DNA of 51,929 bases, taken from Burkholderiaceae bacterium (lineage in GTDB: Bacteria > Pseudomonadota > Gammaproteobacteria > Burkholderiales > Burkholderiaceae_C). Shown here one piece after another: positions 36,659 to 45,205 of this stretch. Position 1 is the stretch's first letter. Each line of letters begins with the position of its first letter. The notes beneath the pieces were generated by a model, which worked only from the letters and a program-made list of their open reading frames with translations, did no database searches and was not told where the DNA came from. Where the stretch lies: NCBI GenBank assembly GCA_016790175.1, contig JAEUPI010000061.1, positions 1 through 51,929 of the forward strand, written 5' to 3'. A program made the translations under genes and the position numbers.

Positions 36659-37210
36659 GTGTTGCCGTTGATCGACCCACCGGCCGGACCCCCGCGACGG
36701 CATGGACTGTCGCGTCGCCGCTGGCTGGGCCTGGCACTGAGCATGACGACGTTCGACGCCTTGCGGGCGCAGGAGCTGCCGGAACCCGATGGACAGGTGG
36801 TGCTCACGCTGTCGGGCAAGATCCGGCGCACCAATCGCGGGGCGAACGCGGTGTTCGACATGGCGATGCTGGCGGCCTTGCCCCAGCATCACATCACGAC
36901 TCGGACACCCTGGTACGTCCAGCCGCGCAAGTTCACCGGGCCGCTTCTGCGTGATGTGCTCGCACTGGCTCTCGCCCAGGCGCAGACGCTGCGGGTCACG
37001 GCGCTCAACGACTACCGCATCGACATCCCTTTCGACGACGTCCAGCGCTACGACGTGGTGCTCGCACGACTGCTCGACGACATGCCGATGACGGTGCGCG
37101 AGAAAGGCCCGCTGTTCATGATCTACCCGTTCGACAGCGTGCCCACGCTGCGCAACGCCCGCTACTACAGCCGCTCCGTATGGCAGCTGATCTCGATCGA
37201 ATTGCTGTGA
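36659..37210 (+). CDS. Secreted SUOX-like (molybdopterin-domain-related) small protein without cysteine, COG3915-like
   Basis: This 183-residue protein uses a GTG at 36659, downstream of a TAGAAT at 36621-36626. The N-terminus has a twin-arginine-like SRRRWLGLAL and then a short hydrophobic stretch, suggesting export. The mature part (VVLTLSGKIRRTNRG, TALNDYRIDIPFDD, EKGPLFMIYPFDS) resembles a piece of the sulphite-oxidase molybdopterin domain. It has no cysteine at all, so it cannot supply the Mo-ligating thiol and is unlikely to be a molybdoenzyme. It overlaps the following hybrid-kinase gene by 4 or 31 nt depending on the start, so the two are probably co-translated and may work as binding protein and sensor. 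Confidence 0.75.
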   Translation: MLPLIDPPAGPPRRHGLSRRRWLGLALSMTTFDALRAQELPEPDGQVVLTLSGKIRRTNRGANAVFDMAMLAALPQHHITTRTPWYVQPRKFTGPLLRDVLALALAQAQTLRVTALNDYRIDIPFDDVQRYDVVLARLLDDMPMTVREKGPLFMIYPFDSVPTLRNARYYSRSVWQLISIELL

Positions 37211-39405
37211 ACGGCGCACCGGCGCGCTCGCCCTGGTTCGGCATCGCCGGCGCGGTGCTGCTGATCACGCTGCTGGCCGCGATCGCGGTGCAGGTGCGCC
37301 AGGTGCTGGTGCTCGACGAAACCACGCGGCACCAGAACGACTACCTGGTCGTCAATCTCCACCAGTCGGAGATCGACTACCTGCGCCTGCGCGAGGCATG
37401 GTCGTCGGCCATGGTCGATCCTGCCACCGCACGCGACAGGCTGCAGACGCGCTACGACATCTTCGTCAGCCGCACCAGCCTGTTGCGCACCGAGGCATCG
37501 GACCGGCTGTTCGGCCAGCGGGCCGGGCACAGCGCGCTGCTGCGACAACTCGACGGCTTCGTGCAGCGGGCCGATCTGTATTTCGCGCAATCGCCGCGTG
37601 CCGAGTTCAGCACGGCGTCGCTGCAGGCGCTGTTGGCCGAGCTGCAGGCGCTGGATGCGCCGTTGCACCAGCTGCTGCTCGACGCGTCGCACCAGGTGGC
37701 AGAGGATCTGACCGAGCGCAATGCGTCGGTGCGCGTGCACAACCGCATCGGCCTGGCGCTGACCGCCGCGCTGCTCGTGCTGTTGCTGGTGTTCGGTCAG
37801 CTCGCGATGCGCCGCTTGCGGCAAGTGCAGGAGTCCCGCGCCACGGCCGAGGCGCTCGCCTCGCGCCTGCAGGACGCTCGTGCCGAGCTGCTGCGGGCCG
37901 GCCAGGCGCGCAGCGAGTTCCTGGCGCAGATGAGCCAGGCCATCCGCACGCCATTCCACGGCCTGATCGGCACGCTCTCGCTGTTGCAGGAATCGCGGCT
38001 CGACGCGCGACAGCAGGAGCTGCTGCACCAGGCCGACGATGCCGCGTCGCAACTGCTGGCGCTGATCAACGACATCCTCGACCTCGCGCGACTCGATGCC
38101 GGCGCCCTTCGGCTGTTGCCGCAGCCGGTGGACCCACGCGCGCTCGTCCAGGCCGTCGAGCATCCGGCCCGCGCACAGGCCAGTGCCAAGGGCCTCGCCC
38201 TGCGCATGCATGTCGATGCGCAACTGCCGAGTCGTGTGCTGCTCGATGGCGCGCGTGTGCGACAGATCCTGCACAACCTGCTCGGCCAGGCGATCCGCGA
38301 CACGGCGATCGGCAGCATCGACCTGCGCGTCGGGCTGGACCCTCAGACCCCGGTGCTCGTGTTCGAGATCGCCGATACCGGCGCCGCGATCGATGCCGCC
38401 GAGCTGCAGAGCCTGTTCGACCCCGCCGGCCCAGCCGGCGCGACGCGCTCGCGCCGGCTGGCCGGGCCTGCATTGGAGATCGCGCGCAAACTCGCCCGCC
38501 TGATGGGCGGCGACCTGGAGGCCCGCAGCACGCCGGGCGAAGGCAACACCTATATGCTCAGGCTGCCCTTCGCGAGCGCGATCGAAGTGCCACCGACGGC
38601 CGAGGGTGCGGCCGAGGCTTCGCGCGCCGCGCCACGCGCGCTGCAGATCCTGGTGGCCGAAGACCACCCCGTCAACCGCCGCTACTTCGCCTCGCTGCTC
38701 GAGCTGCTCGGCCATCGAGCCATCTTCGTCGACGACGGCTGGCAGGCCGTGGAGGCGGTGCAGGCGCGGAGCTTCGACCTCGTGCTGATGGACGTGCACA
38801 TGCCGGTGATGGACGGCATCGTCGCCACGCGCACGATCCGCGCCCTCGAGGGGCACGACGCAAGCCTGCCGATCGTGGCGCTCACCGCCGACGACCAGGC
38901 TGAAACGCGCGAGCGCTGTCTTGTCGCGGGCATGCAGGAGGTGCTCACCAAGCCGGTGAGTCTGGTGGACCTGAAGGCCCTGCTGGTCCGGCACTTCGGT
39001 TCGGCGGCCGGCCTGTCGGCTGCCGCGCCGGCGACGGATGGCAGCGCGCAGGCCAAGCCGCTGATGGACCCCGCGGCGCTCGCGCGCCTGCTCGAGCTGA
39101 TGCCGCGCAAGGAGAGCGCTGCGCTGTTCGTCACGCTCCTGTCGCAGGCCGCCGAGGCCTCGACACGCATGCGGCGCGCGTTGCGCGAGGCCGATGCTGC
39201 CGAGCTGGAGCACGCGTCGCAGGGCGTGAAAGGTGCGGCGCTGAACCTCGGGTTGCGTGCCCTGGCCGAAGCGGCAGAAGAAATCCGCGTGCACGCCGCC
39301 ACGCTGAACGCGACGGCGCTGGCCCTCGCGCTGCAGCGATACGACGAGACGCTGGAGGCCACGCGCGAGCTGTGCCGGGCCGAATCGCTGCTCGACGGAA
39401 CCTGA
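37180..39405 (+). CDS. Degenerate membrane hybrid histidine kinase with intact receiver (His to Gln in both HisKA and HPt)
   Basis: The protein has 741 residues from the ATG at 37180; a GTG at 37207 in a GTGA overlap is an alternative. Two membrane helices (about 20-40 and 190-207) enclose a periplasmic helical sensor. The dimerisation segment reads MSQAIRTPFHGLIG, with Gln253 where the phospho-His should be. The N box is LLGQAIRDT (Asn to Gln370) and the G2 loop lacks GTGLGL. The receiver (about 488-610) is intact: AEDHPVN, Asp538 in LMDVHMPVMDG, ALTAD, LTKPVS. A C-terminal HPt-like domain has Gln681 in QGVKGAALNLG in place of its His. It cannot act as a normal phosphorelay kinase; the receiver may take phosphate from another kinase. 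Confidence 0.88.
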   Translation: MAADLDRIAVNGAPARSPWFGIAGAVLLITLLAAIAVQVRQVLVLDETTRHQNDYLVVNLHQSEIDYLRLREAWSSAMVDPATARDRLQTRYDIFVSRTSLLRTEASDRLFGQRAGHSALLRQLDGFVQRADLYFAQSPRAEFSTASLQALLAELQALDAPLHQLLLDASHQVAEDLTERNASVRVHNRIGLALTAALLVLLLVFGQLAMRRLRQVQESRATAEALASRLQDARAELLRAGQARSEFLAQMSQAIRTPFHGLIGTLSLLQESRLDARQQELLHQADDAASQLLALINDILDLARLDAGALRLLPQPVDPRALVQAVEHPARAQASAKGLALRMHVDAQLPSRVLLDGARVRQILHNLLGQAIRDTAIGSIDLRVGLDPQTPVLVFEIADTGAAIDAAELQSLFDPAGPAGATRSRRLAGPALEIARKLARLMGGDLEARSTPGEGNTYMLRLPFASAIEVPPTAEGAAEASRAAPRALQILVAEDHPVNRRYFASLLELLGHRAIFVDDGWQAVEAVQARSFDLVLMDVHMPVMDGIVATRTIRALEGHDASLPIVALTADDQAETRERCLVAGMQEVLTKPVSLVDLKALLVRHFGSAAGLSAAAPATDGSAQAKPLMDPAALARLLELMPRKESAALFVTLLSQAAEASTRMRRALREADAAELEHASQGVKGAALNLGLRALAEAAEEIRVHAATLNATALALALQRYDETLEATRELCRAESLLDGT

Positions 39406-39421
39406 GGCGGCAACCCGAGCG

Positions 39422-40471
39422 CTACACCACGACCGGCTCGGGCTCCAGCCGGATGCCGAAGCGGCCGTAGACGCTCTCCTGGATCGCGCGGGCGAGCATC
39501 AACACCTCGGCGCCGCTGGCGCCGCCACGGTTGACCAGCACCAGGGCCTGCTTGTCGTAGACGCCGGCGCGTCCCATCGATTTGCCTTTCCAGCCGCAGG
39601 CGTCGATCAGCCAGCCCGCCGCCAGCTTGAAGCGGCCATCGGCCAGCGCGTAGTGCACGATGTGCGGGTCGCGCGCGATGATGTCGCGGCATTGTTCGGC
39701 CGTGACCACCGGGTTCTTGAAGAAGCTGCCCACGTTGCCCACGTCGCGTGGATCGGGCAGCTTGGCGCGGCGAATCGCGCACACCCACTCGAAGATCGTG
39801 CGCGCATCCGGGCTGGCGTTGCCCGTCTCGGCGATCTTGCGCTCGAGGTCGAGATAACCCAGCACCGGTTGCCATGGCCGCGGCAACCTCAGCCGCAGCC
39901 GGGTGATCACGCTCTTGCCGGCCAGGCCACCGAAACCCGACTGCTTGAAGACGCTGTCGCGATAGCCGAAGCGACAGGTGGCTGAATCGAGCGTCACGCT
40001 GCGGCCGGTGACCAGGTCCACCGCATCGAGCGATTCGAACCGGTCTTTCAGCTCCAGCCCGTAGGCCCCGATGTTCTGCACCGGCGCGGCACCCACGGTG
40101 CCCGGAATCAGCGCCAGGTTTTCCAGGCCGGGCCAGCCTTGATCCAAGGTCCAGGCGACGATGTCGTGCCAGGTCTCTCCGGCACCGGCCTCGACGATGA
40201 ACACGTCGTCGCGCGCCTCGACCAGGCGCCGGCCCATCACCTCCACGCGCACCACCACCGCCTCGGGATCGCGCGACAGGATCAGGTTGCTACCCGCACC
40301 CAGCACCAGCTTCGGTGCGCGACCGAGCGTCGGATGGTCCAGCAACCGGCGCACGTCGGCATCGCTGGTCACGCGCACGAGCGTGTGCGCGGTGGCAGGC
40401 AGTCCGAACGTGTTGTATGCACGAAGGGACACGCCGCGTTCGACCTTCAGTGCGCCGTTCGAGGTGGCCAT
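39422..40471 (-). CDS. murB: UDP-N-acetylenolpyruvoylglucosamine reductase MurB
   Basis: From the ATG at 40471 (MATSNGALKVERGVSLRAYN) the protein has 349 residues, the size of type I MurB. FAD-binding blocks LGAGSNLILS and IPGTVGAAPVQNIGAYG are present, then FGYRDSVFK and the catalytic-serine segment GNVGSFFKNP; the C-terminal EPEPVV supplies the catalytic Glu. It reduces UDP-GlcNAc-enolpyruvate to UDP-MurNAc with NADPH, the second step of peptidoglycan synthesis. It is divergent from yajQ, 49 nt apart, a common betaproteobacterial pair, and converges on the degenerate hybrid kinase. Confidence 0.96.
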   Translation of the reverse strand: MATSNGALKVERGVSLRAYNTFGLPATAHTLVRVTSDADVRRLLDHPTLGRAPKLVLGAGSNLILSRDPEAVVVRVEVMGRRLVEARDDVFIVEAGAGETWHDIVAWTLDQGWPGLENLALIPGTVGAAPVQNIGAYGLELKDRFESLDAVDLVTGRSVTLDSATCRFGYRDSVFKQSGFGGLAGKSVITRLRLRLPRPWQPVLGYLDLERKIAETGNASPDARTIFEWVCAIRRAKLPDPRDVGNVGSFFKNPVVTAEQCRDIIARDPHIVHYALADGRFKLAAGWLIDACGWKGKSMGRAGVYDKQALVLVNRGGASGAEVLMLARAIQESVYGRFGIRLEPEPVVV

Positions 40472-40520
40472 GGCAGAATTTTCTCCGATCCGCCGAAACC
40501 CGAACACCGAGCACCCACGC

Positions 40521-41009
40521 ATGCCGAGCTTCGATGCCGTCGTCGAACCGAACCGGGTCGAGCTGCGAAACGCCGTCGACCAGTGCCAGCGCGAGATCGG
40601 CACGCGCTTCGACTTCAAGGGCACGGCGGCGGCGATCGAGATCGCCGAGGACGCGATCACGCTGCATGCCGACAGCGAGTTCCAGATCGGCCAGGTACGC
40701 GACATCCTGCTCGCCAAGCTGGCCAAGCGCAGCGTCGACGCCCGCTTCGTGGAGCTCGACGGCGACGTCGAGCCCGTGGGCGGCGACAAGGTCAAGCTGG
40801 TGGCGCCGATCAAGGCCGGCATCGGCAGCGACGATGCCAGGCGCCTGCAGCAGTTGATCAAGCAGAGCAAGCTCAAGGTGCAGGCCGCGATACAAGGCGA
40901 CGTCGTGCGCGTCAGCGGCGGCAAGAAGGACGATCTGCAGTCCGCGATCGCGCTGCTGCGCCGCGAAATCGCCGACCTGCCGCTGACCTACAAGAATTTC
41001 CGCGACTGA
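40521..41009 (+). CDS. yajQ: YajQ family cyclic-di-GMP-binding protein
   Basis: The 162-residue protein MPSFDAVVEPNRVELRNAVD continues with REIGTRFDFKG, the YajQ signature, and ends LPLTYKNFRD. YajQ has two ferredoxin-like RNA/ligand-binding folds. Homologues in Xanthomonas and Pseudomonas bind c-di-GMP and act as transcriptional cofactors; that role is inferred here. The full family length is present. It is divergent from murB and followed by the retropepsin-like gene. Confidence 0.95.
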   Translation: MPSFDAVVEPNRVELRNAVDQCQREIGTRFDFKGTAAAIEIAEDAITLHADSEFQIGQVRDILLAKLAKRSVDARFVELDGDVEPVGGDKVKLVAPIKAGIGSDDARRLQQLIKQSKLKVQAAIQGDVVRVSGGKKDDLQSAIALLRREIADLPLTYKNFRD

Positions 41010-41038
41010 GTGGGTCGCATCACCCGGGAGGCCACGCC

Positions 41039-41680
41039 ATGCGCCGCACCTTGATCCTGCTGATGTTCGTGTTGGGCAGCGCGGCTGCATCGGCCCAGAG
41101 TGTGTCGCTGGCCGGCAGCATCGGCGATACCAAGGCCCTGCTGATGATCGACGGCTCGCCGCACACGGTCGCGGTCGGTGCCACGGTGAAAGGCGTGACG
41201 CTCAAGCGCGTGATGCCCAATGCCGCCGAGGTCGAGATCGGGGGCAAGCTGCTGGCCGTGACGATGGGCGGCTCGCCGGCGAGCGTGGGCGGCGGTGGGG
41301 GCGGCGGCGCCAGCGGTCGCGAGATCCTGATCGCGGCCGGCCCCGGCGGCCACTTCGTGGCCAACGGGCAGATCAACGGCAAGCCGGCACAGTTTCTCGT
41401 CGACACCGGGGCCACCGCGATCGCGATGAGCAAGAGCGAAGCCGAACGCCTCGGCGTCGACTGGAAGCGCGGCCAGCGCAGCCTCGTGCAGACCGCCAAC
41501 GGCGTGGTGCCCACCTACCAGGTGTCGCTCACCTCGGTGCGCATCGGCGACGTCGAGATCTTCAACGTCGCGGCGGCCGTGGTGCAGGCCGAAATGCCGG
41601 TGATCCTGCTCGGCAACAGCTTTCTCAGCCGGTTCTCGATGCGCCGCGACGCCGACGTGCTGAAGCTCGAGAAACGCTGA
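41039..41680 (+). CDS. Secreted retropepsin-like aspartic protease (TIGR02281/clan AA family)
   Basis: The 213-residue protein starts at the ATG at 41039 after GGGAGG. Residues 1-19 (MRRTLILLMFVLGSAAASA) are a Sec signal peptide. A small N-terminal beta region leads to a poly-glycine linker (GGGGGGG near 85-91), then a single aspartic-protease lobe with FLVDTGATAIAMS, carrying the catalytic Asp in DTG, and ILLGNSFLSRF near the C-terminus. Such proteins work as dimers, like retroviral proteases, probably in the periplasm. The substrate is unknown. It follows yajQ by 29 nt and precedes a secreted TPR/Sel1 protein by 22 nt, perhaps as one transcript. Confidence 0.88.
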   Translation: MRRTLILLMFVLGSAAASAQSVSLAGSIGDTKALLMIDGSPHTVAVGATVKGVTLKRVMPNAAEVEIGGKLLAVTMGGSPASVGGGGGGGASGREILIAAGPGGHFVANGQINGKPAQFLVDTGATAIAMSKSEAERLGVDWKRGQRSLVQTANGVVPTYQVSLTSVRIGDVEIFNVAAAVVQAEMPVILLGNSFLSRFSMRRDADVLKLEKR

Positions 41681-41702
41681 GCGCGGTTGCGGCCCGATCG
41701 TG

Positions 41703-43238
41703 ATGCCACGGTTCCGACCCTGGCTCTTGCGCATCGGTGCGTCGGGGGCCGCCCTCGCGCTGCAGCTCGGCGCCGCGTTCGCACAGCTGGCGCCACCCGC
41801 GCCGAACGCGCCCGGTTCGCGCGAGCTGGCCGCCCAGGCCACCGCACCGAGCGGACTGTACGCCTATCGGCACAAGCTGGCGCAGTACGTCAAGGCCAAG
41901 CGGCACGACGTGCTGCAAGCCCACTTCGAGGAGCGCCTGGCGGCGCTGGGCCGTGGCGAGACCACCGACGTGGCCGTCAACCGCATGTTCGTGCTGGTCG
42001 GCCGCGCCGACGAGGCCGACGCCGGATTCTTCGATCAATGGGTCGACGCGTATCCGGGCTCCTTCGTCGGTGCGTTGGCCCGCGGGCAGTTCCACCTTCA
42101 CCGCGCCTGGCAGGGCCGCGGCAACAAGTTTGCCAGCGAGACCAGGGACCACCAGTTTGCCGAGATGAACCGCTGGCTGCCGCTGGCGCGACGCGACGCG
42201 CAGCTGGCGCTGCAGCGCGAGCCGCGCTGCGCGATGTGTCTTGCGCTGCTGATCCGGCTCTCGATGCCGATGAACCTCCACAACGAGGCGCGCGACTGGG
42301 TCAACCAGGCCCTTGCGATCGATGCACGTGGGGTCGTCGCGCCCTTGGCCTACTACGAATCCCTCGATCGGCGATGGGGTGGCTCGCGCGATGCACAGTC
42401 GTCGTTCGTGCGCATGCTCGAGCTCGCCGGCCACGCGCCGGCGGGTACCCGCTTGCGGGCCGAGCTCGAGACCGACGCCATCGACCATCGCCGCTGGGCC
42501 GGCGCCGCCGGGGCGGGTACCGGACTCGAGGCTGCGCGGCGTGCGTTGGCCATCGCCGACACCTACAACGGCCGCTACATCGAGGCCTATGCGCTGATGA
42601 GCCTGGATCGGCACGACGAGGCGGTGGAGGCGTTCGGCCGCATCGTGGAGCAGTTCGACAGCCCGGCCGAGGTCTTCACGAACCGCGCCCACTCGTACGC
42701 GCAACTGAAGCGTTGGCCCGAAGCCGTGCGCGACCTGCGCATCGCCTACGAGGACTTCCGTTCGCCCTGGGCCTTCGAGATGCTCGTGCGCCTGGCCGCG
42801 GGCAACAGCGGCTGGGCATTGCGGACCCGCGACGGCGAAGCCGGCGAACTGTGCCGCGAGGCGGCCCTCAAGGGCCTGGCCAAGGCAATGACCTGCCTGG
42901 GCGGCATGCATTTCTTCGGCACCCAGGGCGTCGCGCGCGACCTCGCGCAAGCTCGGCAATGGTTCGCCCGCGCGGCCGAAGCCGGCGATGCGCAGGGCAT
43001 GATGGATCTGGCCCAGATGTGCGCCACCGGGCAAGGCGGACCGGCCGATCGCGACGAGGCGATCCGCTGGTGGCTGGCGGCCGCCGAGGCCGGCCATCCG
43101 CAGGCGCAGGCCAGGATCGACGGCGAGATGAGCGCGTGGGAGAAGTGGCGCCACGTCCACTGGCCCGAGTGGGTCGAGCGCTCACGCGGTTGGTTCGGCG
43201 TGGTGTTGAAGGTGCTCAGCTTCCTGTGGGGCCGATAG
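41703..43238 (+). CDS. Secreted TPR/Sel1-repeat protein (DUF4034-like)
   Basis: The 511-residue protein (ATG 41703; GTG at 41700 adjacent) begins with a signal peptide ending near GAAFAQ. An N-terminal helical region of about 270 residues (VNRMFVLVGRADEADAGFFD, AYPGSFVGALARGQFHLHRA) resembles DUF4034. TPR-like repeats follow (RYIEAYALMSLDRHDEAVEA), then Sel1 repeats near 395-475: AMTCLGGMHFFGTQG and GMMDLAQMCATGQGG. The last 30 residues are amphipathic to hydrophobic (GWFGVVLKVLSFLWGR) and might touch the membrane. It is probably a periplasmic scaffold; the function is unknown. Confidence 0.8.
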   Translation: MPRFRPWLLRIGASGAALALQLGAAFAQLAPPAPNAPGSRELAAQATAPSGLYAYRHKLAQYVKAKRHDVLQAHFEERLAALGRGETTDVAVNRMFVLVGRADEADAGFFDQWVDAYPGSFVGALARGQFHLHRAWQGRGNKFASETRDHQFAEMNRWLPLARRDAQLALQREPRCAMCLALLIRLSMPMNLHNEARDWVNQALAIDARGVVAPLAYYESLDRRWGGSRDAQSSFVRMLELAGHAPAGTRLRAELETDAIDHRRWAGAAGAGTGLEAARRALAIADTYNGRYIEAYALMSLDRHDEAVEAFGRIVEQFDSPAEVFTNRAHSYAQLKRWPEAVRDLRIAYEDFRSPWAFEMLVRLAAGNSGWALRTRDGEAGELCREAALKGLAKAMTCLGGMHFFGTQGVARDLAQARQWFARAAEAGDAQGMMDLAQMCATGQGGPADRDEAIRWWLAAAEAGHPQAQARIDGEMSAWEKWRHVHWPEWVERSRGWFGVVLKVLSFLWGR

Positions 43239-43247
43239 GTTCGTCCG

Positions 43248-43925
43248 TCACGACTCCAACCGCCCGTGCGCCAGCCGCGACCGCCGCCCGCAGCGCGACG
43301 CGAGCTCGGTGTCGTGGGTGACCACCACGAATGCCGTGCCGCCTTCGCGAGCCAGCTTGAGCATCAGCTCGAACACCGCCGCAGCGGTGTCGCGGTCGAG
43401 GTTGCCGGTGGGCTCGTCGGCCAGCACGCAGGCCGGATGGGTGACCAGCGCCCGCGCGATCGCGACCCGCTGGCGCTCGCCGCCGGAGAGCTCAGCCGGC
43501 CGGTGCGACAGGCGCTCGCCCAGGCCCACCGCAGCGAGCATCGCGTGCGCCGCGTCGCGCGAGGCGGCCACGCTCTCGCGCCGGATGCGCAGCGGCATCG
43601 CCACGTTGTCGAGCGCGGTCAGCTCCGGCAGCAGGTGGTGGAACTGATAGACGAAACCCAGATGTCGGTTGCGCCACGCACCCTGCTCCGCCGCCGACAT
43701 CGAGGCGAAGTCGCGGCCCATCAGCGTGACCTGCCCGCTCGTGGGTGCTTCGAGCCCTCCCAGCAGGTGCAACAACGTGCTCTTGCCCGAGCCCGAGGCG
43801 CCGACGATGGCCAGCGTCTCACCGGGCTGAAGCGACAGATCCACGCCCTGCAGAACGCCGACATCGAGCCCGCCTTCGGTGAAGCGCTTGGTGACGCCGC
43901 GTGCGACCAGCACCGCCTCACTCAT
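43248..43925 (-). CDS. lolD: Lipoprotein-releasing ABC transporter ATP-binding subunit LolD
   Basis: The protein is 225 residues from the ATG at 43925, which overlaps the end of the upstream permease gene by 8 nt. It has Walker [10 protein letters not shown], the signature [15 protein letters not shown], Walker [13 protein letters not shown] and the H-loop VVTHD. Size and motifs match LolD/MacB-type ATPases. It powers release of lipoproteins from the inner membrane to LolA, encoded at 5.8-6.5 kb. It is the last gene after two tandem LolC/E permeases. Confidence 0.94.
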   Translation of the reverse strand: MSEAVLVARGVTKRFTEGGLDVGVLQGVDLSLQPGETLAIVGASGSGKSTLLHLLGGLEAPTSGQVTLMGRDFASMSAAEQGAWRNRHLGFVYQFHHLLPELTALDNVAMPLRIRRESVAASRDAAHAMLAAVGLGERLSHRPAELSGGERQRVAIARALVTHPACVLADEPTGNLDRDTAAAVFELMLKLAREGGTAFVVVTHDTELASRCGRRSRLAHGRLES

Positions 43926-45174
43926 AACGCAGCGCCTCGGCCGGATTCGTGCGCGACGCGCGCCAGCTCGGATACAGCGTCGCCACAAAGGCCAGCAGCA
44001 GCGACACGATTGCGATCGGCACCACGTCGGCGGCGCGCGGATCGCTCGGCATGCGGCTGATCACGTAGATGCTGCCCGGCAGGAACGCGATGCCGAGCGC
44101 ACGCTCGATGGCGGGCACCAGGGTGTCGATGTGTGTCGCCACCAGCAGACCGAGCCCCACGCCGGCCGCGGTGCCGGCCACGCCGGCCGTCGCACCCTGG
44201 ACCACGAAGATGCCCATGATCGAGCGCGGGCTCGCACCCAGCGTGCGCAGGATGGCGATGTCGGCGCGTTTGTCGGTCACCGTCATCACCAGCGTCGACA
44301 CCAGGTTGAACGCAGCCACCGCAACGATCAGCAGCAGGATGATCGCCATCAGCCGCTTCTCGATCTGCACGGCGTCGAACCAGTGGCGGTTGGCGCGCGT
44401 CCAGTCGCGCACCGTGATGCCGGGCCCGAGCGCCAAGGCCAGCTGCTCGCCGGCTCGGCGCGCCATGCCCGGATCGGCCAGCCGCAGCTGCACGCCGGTA
44501 GGCCCCTCGAGCCGGTACAGACGCTGGGCGTCCTCGAGATGGATCCAGGCCATCGCGCTGTCGTATTCGTAGTGCCCGGCGTCGAAGGTGCCGGCCACGG
44601 TGAAACTCTTCAGCCGTGGCATCACGCCCGCCGGCGTGAACTGGCCATTGGGTGCGATCACCGTCACGCTGTCGCCGACGCGCGCACCCAGCACGCGTGC
44701 CAGCTCGCCGCCGAGCACGATGCGCCAGGCACCGGGGCGCAGCGCCGCGAGCGCACCGTCGCGCAGGCGCGCAGCCATCTCGGTGATGCGGGCCTCCTGC
44801 TCGGGCACGATGCCGCGCACGATCGCGCCGCGCATCTCGTCGCCGTGCGCGATCAGCGACTGGCTGGCCACGAACGGCGCCGCAGCAACCACGCCGGGGT
44901 TGCCCTCGGCCACTGCGGCCGTGGCACGCCAATCCGCCAACGCGACGCCCCCGGCGTCGAGCAGCTCCACATGCGCGATCACGCTGAGCATGCGGCCGGT
45001 CACCTCCTTCTGAAAGCCGTTCATCACCGACAGCACGATGATCAGCGCGGCCACGCCGAGCGCGATGCCCGCCATCGACACGCCGGAGATGAAGGAGATG
45101 AAGCCGTTGCGCCGGCCCCGCCGCCCGCTGCGCGTGTAGCGCCAGCCGAGTTGCCATTCGTAGGGCCAGCTCAT
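43918..45174 (-). CDS. lolC: Lipoprotein-releasing ABC transporter permease LolC/E, copy 2
   Basis: The 418-residue protein starts [20 protein letters not shown]. One N-terminal helix ([20 protein letters not shown]) is followed by a large periplasmic MacB-like domain and three C-terminal helices with the FtsX-like block ([19 protein letters not shown]), the LolC/E layout. With LolD it extracts lipoproteins from the inner membrane. It is closely similar along its length to the gene directly upstream, which suggests a tandem duplication. Its stop overlaps the lolD start. Confidence 0.93.
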   Translation of the reverse strand: MSWPYEWQLGWRYTRSGRRGRRNGFISFISGVSMAGIALGVAALIIVLSVMNGFQKEVTGRMLSVIAHVELLDAGGVALADWRATAAVAEGNPGVVAAAPFVASQSLIAHGDEMRGAIVRGIVPEQEARITEMAARLRDGALAALRPGAWRIVLGGELARVLGARVGDSVTVIAPNGQFTPAGVMPRLKSFTVAGTFDAGHYEYDSAMAWIHLEDAQRLYRLEGPTGVQLRLADPGMARRAGEQLALALGPGITVRDWTRANRHWFDAVQIEKRLMAIILLLIVAVAAFNLVSTLVMTVTDKRADIAILRTLGASPRSIMGIFVVQGATAGVAGTAAGVGLGLLVATHIDTLVPAIERALGIAFLPGSIYVISRMPSDPRAADVVPIAIVSLLLAFVATLYPSWRASRTNPAEALRYE

Positions 45175-45205
45175 GGGTCACGCATGCTAGCAGTCACCGC
45201 ATTCG

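Noticed and set aside
37165-39294. A 709-codon minus-strand frame opposite the degenerate hybrid kinase
   Set aside because: Same shadow effect; low-complexity composition and no recognisable motif, whereas the plus strand has receiver and membrane segments.
41289-41315. G-rich run in the protease gene as a possible G-quadruplex
   Set aside because: It simply encodes the poly-glycine linker in frame; GC-rich glycine codons explain it.
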